Shown piece after piece: positions 57,128 through 64,000 of a stretch of 64,000 nt of DNA. Numbering within the stretch: the stretch's first letter is position 1; each line of letters starts with the position of its first letter. The notes below the pieces were generated by a model that worked only from the letters and a program-made list of their open reading frames with translations, had not been told where the DNA came from and did not search any database. The position numbers and the translations under genes were made by a program. Source of the DNA: Halopseudomonas bauzanensis (GTDB taxonomy: Bacteria; Pseudomonadota; Gammaproteobacteria; Pseudomonadales; Pseudomonadaceae); contig NZ_FOUA01000001.1 in assembly GCF_900114735.1 (NCBI RefSeq), forward strand, positions 632,278 through 696,277, written 5' to 3'.

Positions 57128-58069
57128 ATGTCCAGATCCTGTCGTACCCTCGCACTCTGTCTCTTCGCTTTTCTGTTCCCATCCATCCTGTCCGCTGCGC
57201 CGGCGACTTTCGAGTCCGCCAAGACGCTGGCTCGCCAACAGGTGTACCACGACCGCAATGACCATGGCAGCTTCTATTGCGGCTGCAGCTGGGAATGGGT
57301 TGGCCGCTCCGGCGGCGTAGTGGATGCAGCCAGCTGCGGCTACCGCACCCGCGCCCAACCCAACCGTGCCGCCCGGATCGAATGGGAGCATATCGTCCCC
57401 GCTTCGCTGTTCGGCCAGCAGCGTCAGTGCTGGCAGCAGGGCGGTCGCAGCAACTGCAAGAAGACCGACCCGGTGTTCAGTGCCATGGAAGCCGACCTGC
57501 ACAACCTCACGCCGGCCATCGGTGAAACCAATGCCGATCGCAGCAACTTTCGTTTCGGCATGCTACCGGGTACGCCCTATCAACATGGTCAGTGCGATTT
57601 CAAGGTGGCGTTTTCCGAGCGGACCGTGGAGCCGCGAAATGAAGTGAAGGGGCAGATCGCCCGGGTCTGGTTCTACATGCACGATCATTACGATCTGACC
57701 ATGTCCAGTCAGCAACAACGGTTGCTGATGGCTTGGGACCGGCAACAGCCGGTAAGTATCTGGGAACAGGAGCGCAATCAGCGTATCAGCCGGTTGATGG
57801 GTCATGACAATCCCTTCGTCACCGGTGCGCGGCAATGGACGCTGAACCATCACAACAGCGGTGCCGGAGTGGTCGCCTCGACCCGCTCGACTGAGCGTGC
57901 CCCGGCGTCAGCAGACAACCGCATCATCGGCAACCGCAACAGCAAGGTTTATCACTTGCCCCAGGGTTGCCCGAGCTACGGTCAGGTCAGTGCCCGCAAT
58001 ATCCAGCGGTTCAACAGCGAAGCCGAAGCGCAGCAGCAGGGTTACCGCAAGGCTGGAAACTGCCGTTGA
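57128..58069 (+). CDS. EndA-type endonuclease with C-terminal Ada-like metal-binding domain
   Basis: Secreted or periplasmic endonuclease I family protein (DNase I-like His-Me finger). It has a signal peptide (about 1-23). The nuclease domain carries RIEWEHIVPASLFG with the catalytic His and the metal Asn region DLHNLTPAIGETNADRSN, and several cysteines suggest disulfides (YCGC, CWQQ, NCKK). The last 45 residues (from IIGNRNSKVYHLPQGCPSY to AGNC) look like an Ada-type zinc-binding module with paired Cys and are not part of E. coli EndA. The ATG at 57128 gives 313 residues. The role may be extracellular DNA degradation and nutrient release. Confidence 0.87.
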   Translation: MSRSCRTLALCLFAFLFPSILSAAPATFESAKTLARQQVYHDRNDHGSFYCGCSWEWVGRSGGVVDAASCGYRTRAQPNRAARIEWEHIVPASLFGQQRQCWQQGGRSNCKKTDPVFSAMEADLHNLTPAIGETNADRSNFRFGMLPGTPYQHGQCDFKVAFSERTVEPRNEVKGQIARVWFYMHDHYDLTMSSQQQRLLMAWDRQQPVSIWEQERNQRISRLMGHDNPFVTGARQWTLNHHNSGAGVVASTRSTERAPASADNRIIGNRNSKVYHLPQGCPSYGQVSARNIQRFNSEAEAQQQGYRKAGNCR

Positions 58070-58085
58070 AGTAACCCGGCTCGCC

Positions 58086-58120
58086 TTCCGTCATCCCCGG
58101 CGCAGCCGAGGATGACGGAG
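58086..58120. repeat. Long interrupted hairpin between endA and YihY genes
   Basis: CCGTCATCC and GGATGACGG (nine pairs) enclose an inner CGGC/GCCG stem with a GCA loop and one mismatch. It lies 17 bases after the endA stop and 22 before the convergent YihY stop. No T-run is present. Its style recalls dispersed intergenic palindromes. Confidence 0.6.
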
Positions 58121-58141
58121 TAGATGAACATCGCCAGACCC

Positions 58142-59017
58142 TTATTGCGGGATTTCCTTTTCCCCCTCGTCCTTGCCCTCCATGGAAAGATGTTCGATCA
58201 CCGCATTGAGCTCAGCACCCAGCAGCAGGACGGCGGCAGTAATGTAGAAATACAACAGCAATACGATAATCGCCCCGATACTGCCGTAGGTCGCATTGTA
58301 GTTGGCGAAGTTCTGCACATAGATACCGAAGCCGACCGAGGCGGCAAGCCAGACGATCACCGCCACCACCGAACCCGGAGTGATGAACCGAAACTCCTGC
58401 TCGACATCGGGCGTAGCGTAATAGATCAGCGCAACGGCCAGCATCAGCAGCAGAATAGCCACCGGCCAGCGCAGCCAGCTCCAGACCACGACCAGCACCT
58501 GCTCCAGCCCGATCTGCGAAGCAAGCCAGGCCATCACCTGCGGCCCCAGGGTCATGAAGCCGGCCGCCAGCAGCAGCATTATGGCAATGCCTATGGTGTA
58601 AAGAATGGACAGGATGAACAGCTTCCAGCTGGGTCGCCCCTCCTTGACGTCGTAGGCCTTGTTCATCGCGTTCATCAGTGAGCGCACGCCAATCGACGCG
58701 GTCCACAGCGCCAGCAGGATGCCGAACGACAGCAGCCCACCTTGGCTTTCCTGCAATTGATCGATCACCGGGTTGACCTGATCCAGCGCCACCGGTGGCA
58801 GGACTATCGCCGCCTGGGCTCGCAGCCAATCAAAGAAGTTCGGCAAATGCAGGAAACCGAGCACCGCCATGAGAAACAGGACAAAGGGGAAAATGGAAAA
58901 CAGCGCCCGGTATGCCAACGCCGCGGCATAGGTCGACATATCATCATCGCTGAATTCCTTCGCGGTTCGCTTCAAAACGGTAAAAACACCGGCATTGCGC
59001 AGCTGCAAAAATGACAT
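58142..59017 (-). CDS. YihY/BrkB family membrane protein, short form
   Basis: A second member of the family, 291 residues with six spans (AAALAYRALFSIFPFVLFL, LLSFGILLALWTASIGVRSL, LLLYFYITAAVLLLGAELNAVIE). It lacks the long C-terminal tail seen in the copy at 48038-49291. The ATG at 59017 has AGGGGG five bases upstream. Earlier starts at 59041 and further out lack one. The function is unknown. It diverges from the iron-uptake genes. Confidence 0.87.
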   Translation of the reverse strand: MSFLQLRNAGVFTVLKRTAKEFSDDDMSTYAAALAYRALFSIFPFVLFLMAVLGFLHLPNFFDWLRAQAAIVLPPVALDQVNPVIDQLQESQGGLLSFGILLALWTASIGVRSLMNAMNKAYDVKEGRPSWKLFILSILYTIGIAIMLLLAAGFMTLGPQVMAWLASQIGLEQVLVVVWSWLRWPVAILLLMLAVALIYYATPDVEQEFRFITPGSVVAVIVWLAASVGFGIYVQNFANYNATYGSIGAIIVLLLYFYITAAVLLLGAELNAVIEHLSMEGKDEGEKEIPQ

Positions 59018-59131
59018 GTCGCCCCCTTGCGATAGACCCATTAGCTGGGACGCCCCTGGCGGGCAAAAGTTTGGCCAAGTTGCTGGGCGTCGTTCGATCA
59101 GCTGTAGCAATTACTTACAAAATCAAATTAC

Positions 59132-59150
59132 AATGATAAGGATTCGCATT
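59132..59150 (+). promoter_or_regulatory. Fur box upstream of the TonB-dependent receptor
   Basis: The 19-mer AATGATAAGGATTCGCATT matches the Pseudomonas Fur operator pattern (AATGATAAT-GATTCGCATT style) with one mismatch. It lies 34-52 bases before the receptor ATG, in an A/T-rich region suited to overlap the promoter. Iron-repressed expression of 59184-62702 follows. Confidence 0.8.
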
Positions 59151-59183
59151 ACAAATACTGCCAACTGCAGAGAGCCCAGCACC

Positions 59184-61343
59184 ATGCACCCATTTCGGCT
59201 GACCCTAACCGCCTTGTCATTGCCCTTGGCGCTCCATGCCCTTCCGCTTCTGGCCGAGGACAACGCCAATAGCCCATTGGCACTGCCGTCGACCGAAGTT
59301 CGCGCCAGTGCCGATGCTTCCGCTGGCGGTTTACCACCGGCTTATGCCGGCGGCCAGGTGGCCCGGGGTGGTCGGGTCGGACTACTGGGTAATCAGGATA
59401 ATATGGAAACCCCATTCCAGCTCACCAGTTACACCCAGATGCTGATCCAGGATCAGCAGGCGGCCAGCGTCGCCGATATTGTCGAGAACGATCCGGCGGT
59501 GCGTGCCGCCCGCGGCTTCGGCAATTTTCAGCAGGTGTATATGGTGCGCGGCCTGCCGATCTATTCCGACGACATGTCCTACAACGGCCTGTATGGCTTG
59601 TTGCCCAGACAGTATCTGGACGCGGAGTTGATCGAGCGCGTGGAAGTCCTGCGCGGCGCCAATGCTTTTCTCAATGGCGCCGCGCCCGGCGGCAGTGGTC
59701 TGGGTGGTGCGATCAACATCGTGCCCAAGCGCGCGCCCAACCAGCCGCTCAACCAGATCACCGCCGGCGTGCGCTCAGGTACGCAAACCTATGTTACTGG
59801 CGACTTCGCCAGACGCCTGGCCGATGACCGGATCGGGGTGCGGCTCAATTTTGCCCGCCGCGATGGCGATACCGCCGTCGACGGCGAGTCCAATGAGCTG
59901 AGCCTGTTTGCCCTGGGTGTCGACTACCGTGGCGACCGGCTGCGCATCTCCGCCGACCTGGGCCATCAGGATCACCAGCTGGATGATATCCAGCCAGCCA
60001 TCAGCATCGCACCCGGGGTGGATATCCCTTCCGTCCCCGATCCCGACAAGAGCATCGCCCAGCCCTGGACCTTCTCCAACGCCCGGGATACGTTCGGCAC
60101 GCTGCGCGCCGAGTATGATTTCAATGAGTATTTCACCGGCTGGGTGGCGGCCGGCATGCGCAAGGGGGATGAGTCCGGCAGCTTCTCCGAACCGACCGTG
60201 AACAATGCCAACGGCGACAGCACTGCCAACCGTTTCAGTAATGTGCGTGAAGATACCGTGAAGACCGGCGAAGCCGGTGTACGCAGCGCCTTTCATACCG
60301 GCAGCGTTGGCCATCAGGTGACCCTGTCCAGTTCGATCTACCGCATGGACTCGCGCAATGCCTATGAGTTCTCCGACTTCGCCGGCTTCCCAGGCAATAT
60401 CTACCAGCCGGTCGACGTTCCCTCGCCACCTCCGGTGCTGATCGGCGGCACCTTCGATCATCCATTGCTTACCGACAAGACCCGGACCTCCAGCGTGGCG
60501 CTGGCCGATGTACTGTCATTCATGGATGAGCGCCTGCAGATCACCCTCGGTGCGCGTTACCAGAAAATCCGCAGTTACGGTTATGACTACAACAGCGGCG
60601 TACGCACGGGTGCCTACTCGGAGAGTGAGATCACCCCGGTAGCCGGCGTGCTGTACCGGTTGACACCGGAGCTGTCGCTCTACGCCAACCATATTGAGGG
60701 ATTGGTCAAGGGCGATGTGGCACCCACCGAGGCCGGCGGCCAGCCGGTAGACAATGCCGGCGAGATCCTGGCTCCCTACAAGACCCGGCAGAACGAAGTG
60801 GGCATGAAGTATGACGGCGGCCGTATCGGGGGCAGTCTGGGGCTGTACCAGAGTCGCAAGCAGATGGCAGGCACGGAAAACGGCGTTTACGGGGTTATCG
60901 GCCATCAGCGCAACCGCGGCGTGGAGCTGTCGCTGTACGGCCAGGCCACACCGCAGTTGTCAATCCTCGGTGGGGTCAGCCTGCTGGACAGCGATGTGGA
61001 AGGCAACGACGCCATCGGCGCACCGAAAGTGCAGGCCAATCTGGGCGTCGACTGGATGGTGCCGACCGTCAGTGGCCTAGCGCTGGATGCACGAGCCATC
61101 CATACCGGCAGCCAGTATGCCGCCATCGACAACCAGCAGAAAGTCCCTTCCTGGACCCGCTTCGACGCCGGTGTGCGTTACAGCCTGTTGCTTGATGGCG
61201 ATCAGCAGGTGACCCTGCGCGCCCGTGTGGAAAACCTGGCCGACAAGAAATATTGGGCCACGGCCGGCGGCTATCCCGGTGATGGCTCGCTGATTGTCGG
61301 CGCACCGCGCACCTTCATTCTGTCCAGCACACTGGACTTCTGA
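59184..61343 (+). CDS. TonB-dependent siderophore receptor
   Basis: Outer-membrane gated barrel for ferric-siderophore uptake, 719 residues. It has a signal peptide (about 1-24), a plug domain (about 60-185, with VYMVRGLPIYSDDMSYNG and IERVEVLRGANAFLNGAAPGG), a 22-strand barrel, and the terminal strand FILSSTLDF. There is no N-terminal STN domain, so it is not expected to signal to an anti-sigma factor. The siderophore cannot be named; the plug resembles ferrioxamine/ferrichrome/pyochelin-type receptors in general. No biosynthesis genes are nearby, which suggests uptake of foreign siderophores. A Fur box precedes the gene. Confidence 0.93.
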   Translation: MHPFRLTLTALSLPLALHALPLLAEDNANSPLALPSTEVRASADASAGGLPPAYAGGQVARGGRVGLLGNQDNMETPFQLTSYTQMLIQDQQAASVADIVENDPAVRAARGFGNFQQVYMVRGLPIYSDDMSYNGLYGLLPRQYLDAELIERVEVLRGANAFLNGAAPGGSGLGGAINIVPKRAPNQPLNQITAGVRSGTQTYVTGDFARRLADDRIGVRLNFARRDGDTAVDGESNELSLFALGVDYRGDRLRISADLGHQDHQLDDIQPAISIAPGVDIPSVPDPDKSIAQPWTFSNARDTFGTLRAEYDFNEYFTGWVAAGMRKGDESGSFSEPTVNNANGDSTANRFSNVREDTVKTGEAGVRSAFHTGSVGHQVTLSSSIYRMDSRNAYEFSDFAGFPGNIYQPVDVPSPPPVLIGGTFDHPLLTDKTRTSSVALADVLSFMDERLQITLGARYQKIRSYGYDYNSGVRTGAYSESEITPVAGVLYRLTPELSLYANHIEGLVKGDVAPTEAGGQPVDNAGEILAPYKTRQNEVGMKYDGGRIGGSLGLYQSRKQMAGTENGVYGVIGHQRNRGVELSLYGQATPQLSILGGVSLLDSDVEGNDAIGAPKVQANLGVDWMVPTVSGLALDARAIHTGSQYAAIDNQQKVPSWTRFDAGVRYSLLLDGDQQVTLRARVENLADKKYWATAGGYPGDGSLIVGAPRTFILSSTLDF

Positions 61344-61362
61344 AACCGCCCGGAGCCTATTG

Positions 61363-62517
61363 ATGTCTGTCCGATCCATGAAAGTCTGGTCCTGGCTGCA
61401 TACCTGGACCAGCCTCGTCTGCATGCTGTTCATGCTGTTGCTGTGTCTGACCGGCCTGCCGCTGATCTTCCATCATGAAATTGGCCATCTGCTGGGCACC
61501 GAAATCGAGGCGCCCGAGATGCCGGCGGATACACCGCATATCAGCCTGGATCGGATACTGCAGATCGGCGAGGCACGCCATCCCAGCCAGGGCGGCATGT
61601 TCATTTCCCGCGAGCCCGATGACGACAGGGTCTGGTACCTGACCATGGCCGACACGCCGACGTCCACCAGCGGCCTGCATCAGGTGGCCATTGACGCCCG
61701 CACCGGCGAGATCCTCGGCGAGCCGCAGCTGGAAAGCGGCTTCATGTATATCGTCAATTCTCTGCACATCGACCTGTTCGCCGGCCTGCCGGGGATGTTG
61801 TTTCTCGGCCTGATGGGCGTCTTGCTGCTGATCTCGCTGATATCCGGCGCGGTACTCTATGCCCCCTTCATGCAGAAACTGGCTTTCGGTGAGGTCCGGC
61901 GCCAGCGCACCAAGCGACTCAAATGGCTGGACCTGCACAACCTGCTGGGCATCGTTACGCTGGTATGGTTTCTGGTGGTCGGCGCTACCGGGGTGCTCAA
62001 CGCCTGGGCCGATCTGATCGTCAAGGCCTGGCAGAACGACCAGCTCAGCACCATGCTGGCGCCCTACCACGGCCAGCCGCCGCAGGAACGCGGTTCACTG
62101 GAAGCGGCTGTGCAATCCGCCCGCGCCTATCTGCCGGACATGCAGATCCAATTCGTCGCCTTTCCCGGCACCAGCTTCTCCAGCCCGCATCACTACGGCG
62201 TCTTCATGCATGGCAATCAGGCATTGACCGCCCACCTGTCGCAACCGGTGCTGGTCGATGCCAGCACTGCCCAGGTGACCGACAGCCGGCCTCTGCCCTG
62301 GTATTTCAACGCGCTGCAGTTATCCCGGCCGCTGCACTTCGGTGATTACGGCGGCAAGGCGTTGCAGATCATCTGGGCGGTGCTGGATGTGCTGACCATC
62401 ATCGTGCTGGCCAGCGGACTCTATCTATGGCTTGCCAAACGCGGCAGGCGAAAAGCCGGTGCGTCCGCTCTGGCCCGCACCAACCAGTCTTCGACCGACG
62501 CGAGGCTACAGCCATGA
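61363..62517 (+). CDS. PepSY-associated inner-membrane protein (PiuB-like)
   Basis: A 384-residue inner-membrane protein of the PepSY-TM family, found with iron-regulated receptors. Four main spans are visible (about 13-38, 142-172, 190-215 and 345-368), with a periplasmic PepSY domain between spans 1 and 2 and the conserved LHIDLFAGLPGMLFLGLMG and DLHNLLGIVTLVWFLVVGATG histidine-bearing helices. It may reduce ferric-siderophores in the periplasm; that role is inferred from related proteins. The ATG at 61363 has GGAG nine bases upstream, 20 bases after the receptor. Confidence 0.88.
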   Translation: MSVRSMKVWSWLHTWTSLVCMLFMLLLCLTGLPLIFHHEIGHLLGTEIEAPEMPADTPHISLDRILQIGEARHPSQGGMFISREPDDDRVWYLTMADTPTSTSGLHQVAIDARTGEILGEPQLESGFMYIVNSLHIDLFAGLPGMLFLGLMGVLLLISLISGAVLYAPFMQKLAFGEVRRQRTKRLKWLDLHNLLGIVTLVWFLVVGATGVLNAWADLIVKAWQNDQLSTMLAPYHGQPPQERGSLEAAVQSARAYLPDMQIQFVAFPGTSFSSPHHYGVFMHGNQALTAHLSQPVLVDASTAQVTDSRPLPWYFNALQLSRPLHFGDYGGKALQIIWAVLDVLTIIVLASGLYLWLAKRGRRKAGASALARTNQSSTDARLQP

Positions 62518-62702
62518 AAGGCACCGGCAACTCGGCAATGCAAATCTGGCGCTGGCCCGTATTGTTCGGCACAGTCAGCGCCGCCGGGCTGATCGTCGCC
62601 CTGCTGGGGGATGGCTGGTATGACGTACTGTCCTGCCTGGCGCTGGGGCTGGTCGCCGCCGCCGGCATCTGGCTTGGCGCCGTTGCGCGGGCAGAGCCCT
62701 GA
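62514..62702 (+). CDS. Small membrane protein of the iron-uptake operon
   Basis: A 62-residue protein with two hydrophobic helices (about 13-33 and 37-57) separated by GDGWYD. The ATG overlaps the stop of the PepSY gene (ATGA). Small proteins of this kind accompany PepSY-TM genes in many Pseudomonas iron operons. No function is known. It may stabilise the PepSY partner. Confidence 0.72.
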   Translation: MKGTGNSAMQIWRWPVLFGTVSAAGLIVALLGDGWYDVLSCLALGLVAAAGIWLGAVARAEP

Positions 62703-62716
62703 ACGGCTCGGTCTGA

Positions 62717-63682
62717 TCAGCCTGTTCGCACCTGCGGGTTGACCATATGCCGGGGCGTCTGCCCGAGCAGCGCCCGTTCCAGATTCTGCACCGCCAGCTC
62801 CGCCATGACCCGACGCGTCTCATGTGTGGCCGAGCCAATATGCGGTACGCAGACCAGGTTGGGCAGCGCGAACAGCGGTGACTCGGACAGCGGCTCCTGC
62901 TCGTAGACATCGAGCCCGGCGGCACGGATCTGTCCGTCGCGCAGCGCTTCGACCAGGGCTGCCTCGTCAACCACCGGGCCGCGGGCGATGTTGACCAGAA
63001 TGGCGCTGGACTTCATCAGCGCCAGTTCACGTTGGCCGATCAGCTTGCGGGTACGCTCGCTGAGCGGAACGACGACACAGACAAAATCGGCCTCGCCGAG
63101 CAGGTCATCAAGGTCGCGAAACTCAGCGCCCAACTCCTGCTCCAGCTCCGGTTTGCGGCTATTGCTGGTGTACAGCACCGGCATGCCGAAACCGAAATGG
63201 CCGCGCCGGGCAATCGCCGCGCCGATATTGCCCAGGCCGATAATGCCCAGCGTCTTGCCATGCACATCGCAACCAAAATACTCCGGCCCCAGCCCGCCCC
63301 GCCAGTTACCCTCGCGCATCCAACCGTCCAGTTCGACGATCCGCCGCGCAGCCGTCAGCATCAGTGTCATCCCCAGGTCGGCAGTGGTCTCGGTCAATAC
63401 ATCGGGAGTGTTAGTCAGCAGAACGCCGCGCTCATTCAGATAATCCAGGTCGTAGTTGTCATACCCGACCGAAATACTGGAAACCACCTCCAAGCCTGAA
63501 GCCGCAGCAAGCTGTGGGCGGCCAAGCTGCCAGCCGGCACCAATCAGGCCGTGTACCGGACCGGCAGCCAGCGCATCCGCCAGCTCGCTGGCTGCACTCA
63601 ATTGAACGACATTGAAGTTGGCTGCCAGACGCTCGATCAGATCCTGAGCAAGACGATTGAATATCACGACGTTCTTTTTCAC
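62717..63682 (-). CDS. D-2-hydroxyacid dehydrogenase (GhrB/TkrA-like)
   Basis: NAD(P)-dependent reductase of 2-oxoacids, 321 residues, probably glyoxylate/hydroxypyruvate or 2-ketogluconate. The Rossmann motif is GIIGLGNIGAAIARR. The catalytic Arg, Glu and His are in NIARGPVVDE, GLDVYEQEP and PHIGSATHETR. The residues after the second beta strand (TSNSRK) favour NADP, which fits GhrB. The start is GTG at 63682 with AGGGGG seven bases upstream. It appears monocistronic and converges on the iron operon. Confidence 0.87.
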   Translation of the reverse strand: MKKNVVIFNRLAQDLIERLAANFNVVQLSAASELADALAAGPVHGLIGAGWQLGRPQLAAASGLEVVSSISVGYDNYDLDYLNERGVLLTNTPDVLTETTADLGMTLMLTAARRIVELDGWMREGNWRGGLGPEYFGCDVHGKTLGIIGLGNIGAAIARRGHFGFGMPVLYTSNSRKPELEQELGAEFRDLDDLLGEADFVCVVVPLSERTRKLIGQRELALMKSSAILVNIARGPVVDEAALVEALRDGQIRAAGLDVYEQEPLSESPLFALPNLVCVPHIGSATHETRRVMAELAVQNLERALLGQTPRHMVNPQVRTG

Positions 63683-63800
63683 AACACAGCCCCCTGGCGT
63701 TTAAATCCGCAGTATAGCTGTTCGGCCCGTCACCCCATCGGGAGGTTCGGGCCCACCGCGCAGCCGCAGCCCCGAAACGGGACGCGCCAATCGGGTGGCG

Positions 63801-64000
63801 CTACACCTCGCCGCGGATGTACTGCTCCAGCTGCTGGATCAGCTCCTGCTGCTCGGCGATGGTCTCCTTGACCAGGTCACCGATCGACACCAGCCCCACC
63901 AGTCGCCCATCTTCCACCACCGGGAGGTGGCGCAGGTGAAGGTCAGTGATCAGCGAGAGGCATTCGGACACGCTCTGCTTCGGTGTCACGGTCGTCACCG
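63801..64000 (-). CDS. CBS-domain protein, 5' part beyond the window
   Basis: The frame runs off the right edge, so only the last 66 residues are seen: the end of a CBS domain (ITDLHLRHLPVVEDGRLVGLVSIGDLV) followed by a helical tail. The first in-window codon near the edge is an internal GTG (Val), not a start. It resembles the two-CBS small proteins common in Pseudomonas that bind adenosine nucleotides. The full domain count cannot be judged. Confidence 0.8.
   Translation of the reverse strand, partial: VTTVTPKQSVSECLSLITDLHLRHLPVVEDGRLVGLVSIGDLVKETIAEQQELIQQLEQYIRGEV

Overview
The window comes from a GC-rich gammaproteobacterium of the Pseudomonas lineage. Long runs of genes follow the order known from Pseudomonas aeruginosa (dps-aspS-yebC-ruvCAB-ybgC-tolQRAB-pal-cpoB-tRNA-Lys; nadA-bepA-tusA-like-bcp-gcvR/dapA-bamC-MBL-purC-tRNA-Ser; oprD-proS-...-yihY-arsC-wrbA-hda-purMN). 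A Pseudomonas-type REP palindrome lies between aspS and yebC. The species cannot be fixed from the sequence alone. Almost the whole window is chromosomal core. There is no prophage, insertion sequence, integrase or CRISPR array.

Layout. Positions 1-6139 (minus): a type II secretion operon, gspC-D-E-F-G, running off the left edge. 6513-8606: a Tat-exported PhoX-type alkaline phosphatase. 8730-14311 (minus): an assimilatory nitrite operon, nirB-nirD-FNT nitrite channel-PP2C/protein kinase fusion, preceded by a near-perfect sigma-54 promoter. 14699-19371 (minus): an exported cyclase-family protein, a large MscS-type channel and an adenine deaminase. 19499-23162 (minus): dapA-bamC-MBL hydrolase-purC followed by tRNA-Ser(CGA) and a strong terminator. 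23366-28052: gcvR-like regulator, bcp, a TusA-like protein, bepA, nadA and a Yip1-family membrane protein. 28044-30191: a small stress-like block (topoisomerase IB, DUF2383 protein, hemerythrin) beside tRNA-Lys(TTT).

30410-40751 (minus): the Tol-Pal envelope system, RuvABC Holliday-junction resolution, YebC and AspRS. 40997-44405: a Dps-like ferritin, a membrane-anchored cold-shock protein, SlyX, a HIT protein and an OprD-type porin. 44580-55439: proS, a lipoprotein, a lytic transglycosylase, a thioredoxin-like lipoprotein, YihY, ArsC, WrbA, a DUF2069 protein, Hda, a DUF2066 protein, and purM-purN-DUF3108. 55634-59017: 3-hydroxyacyl-CoA dehydrogenase, an EndA-type nuclease and a second YihY. 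59132-62702: a Fur-box-preceded TonB-dependent receptor with a PepSY membrane protein and a 62-residue membrane protein. 62717-64000: a D-2-hydroxyacid dehydrogenase and a truncated CBS-domain gene.

No wholly new defence or mobile system is visible. The best leads are modest: the phosphatase-kinase fusion translationally coupled to the nitrite channel; the sigma-54 promoter that should place it under nitrogen control; a 12-codon leader ORF overlapping the ybgC start; the membrane-tethered cold-shock protein; an EndA nuclease with an extra Ada-like metal-binding tail; and the stress block on the 3' side of tRNA-Lys, where P. aeruginosa carries islands.
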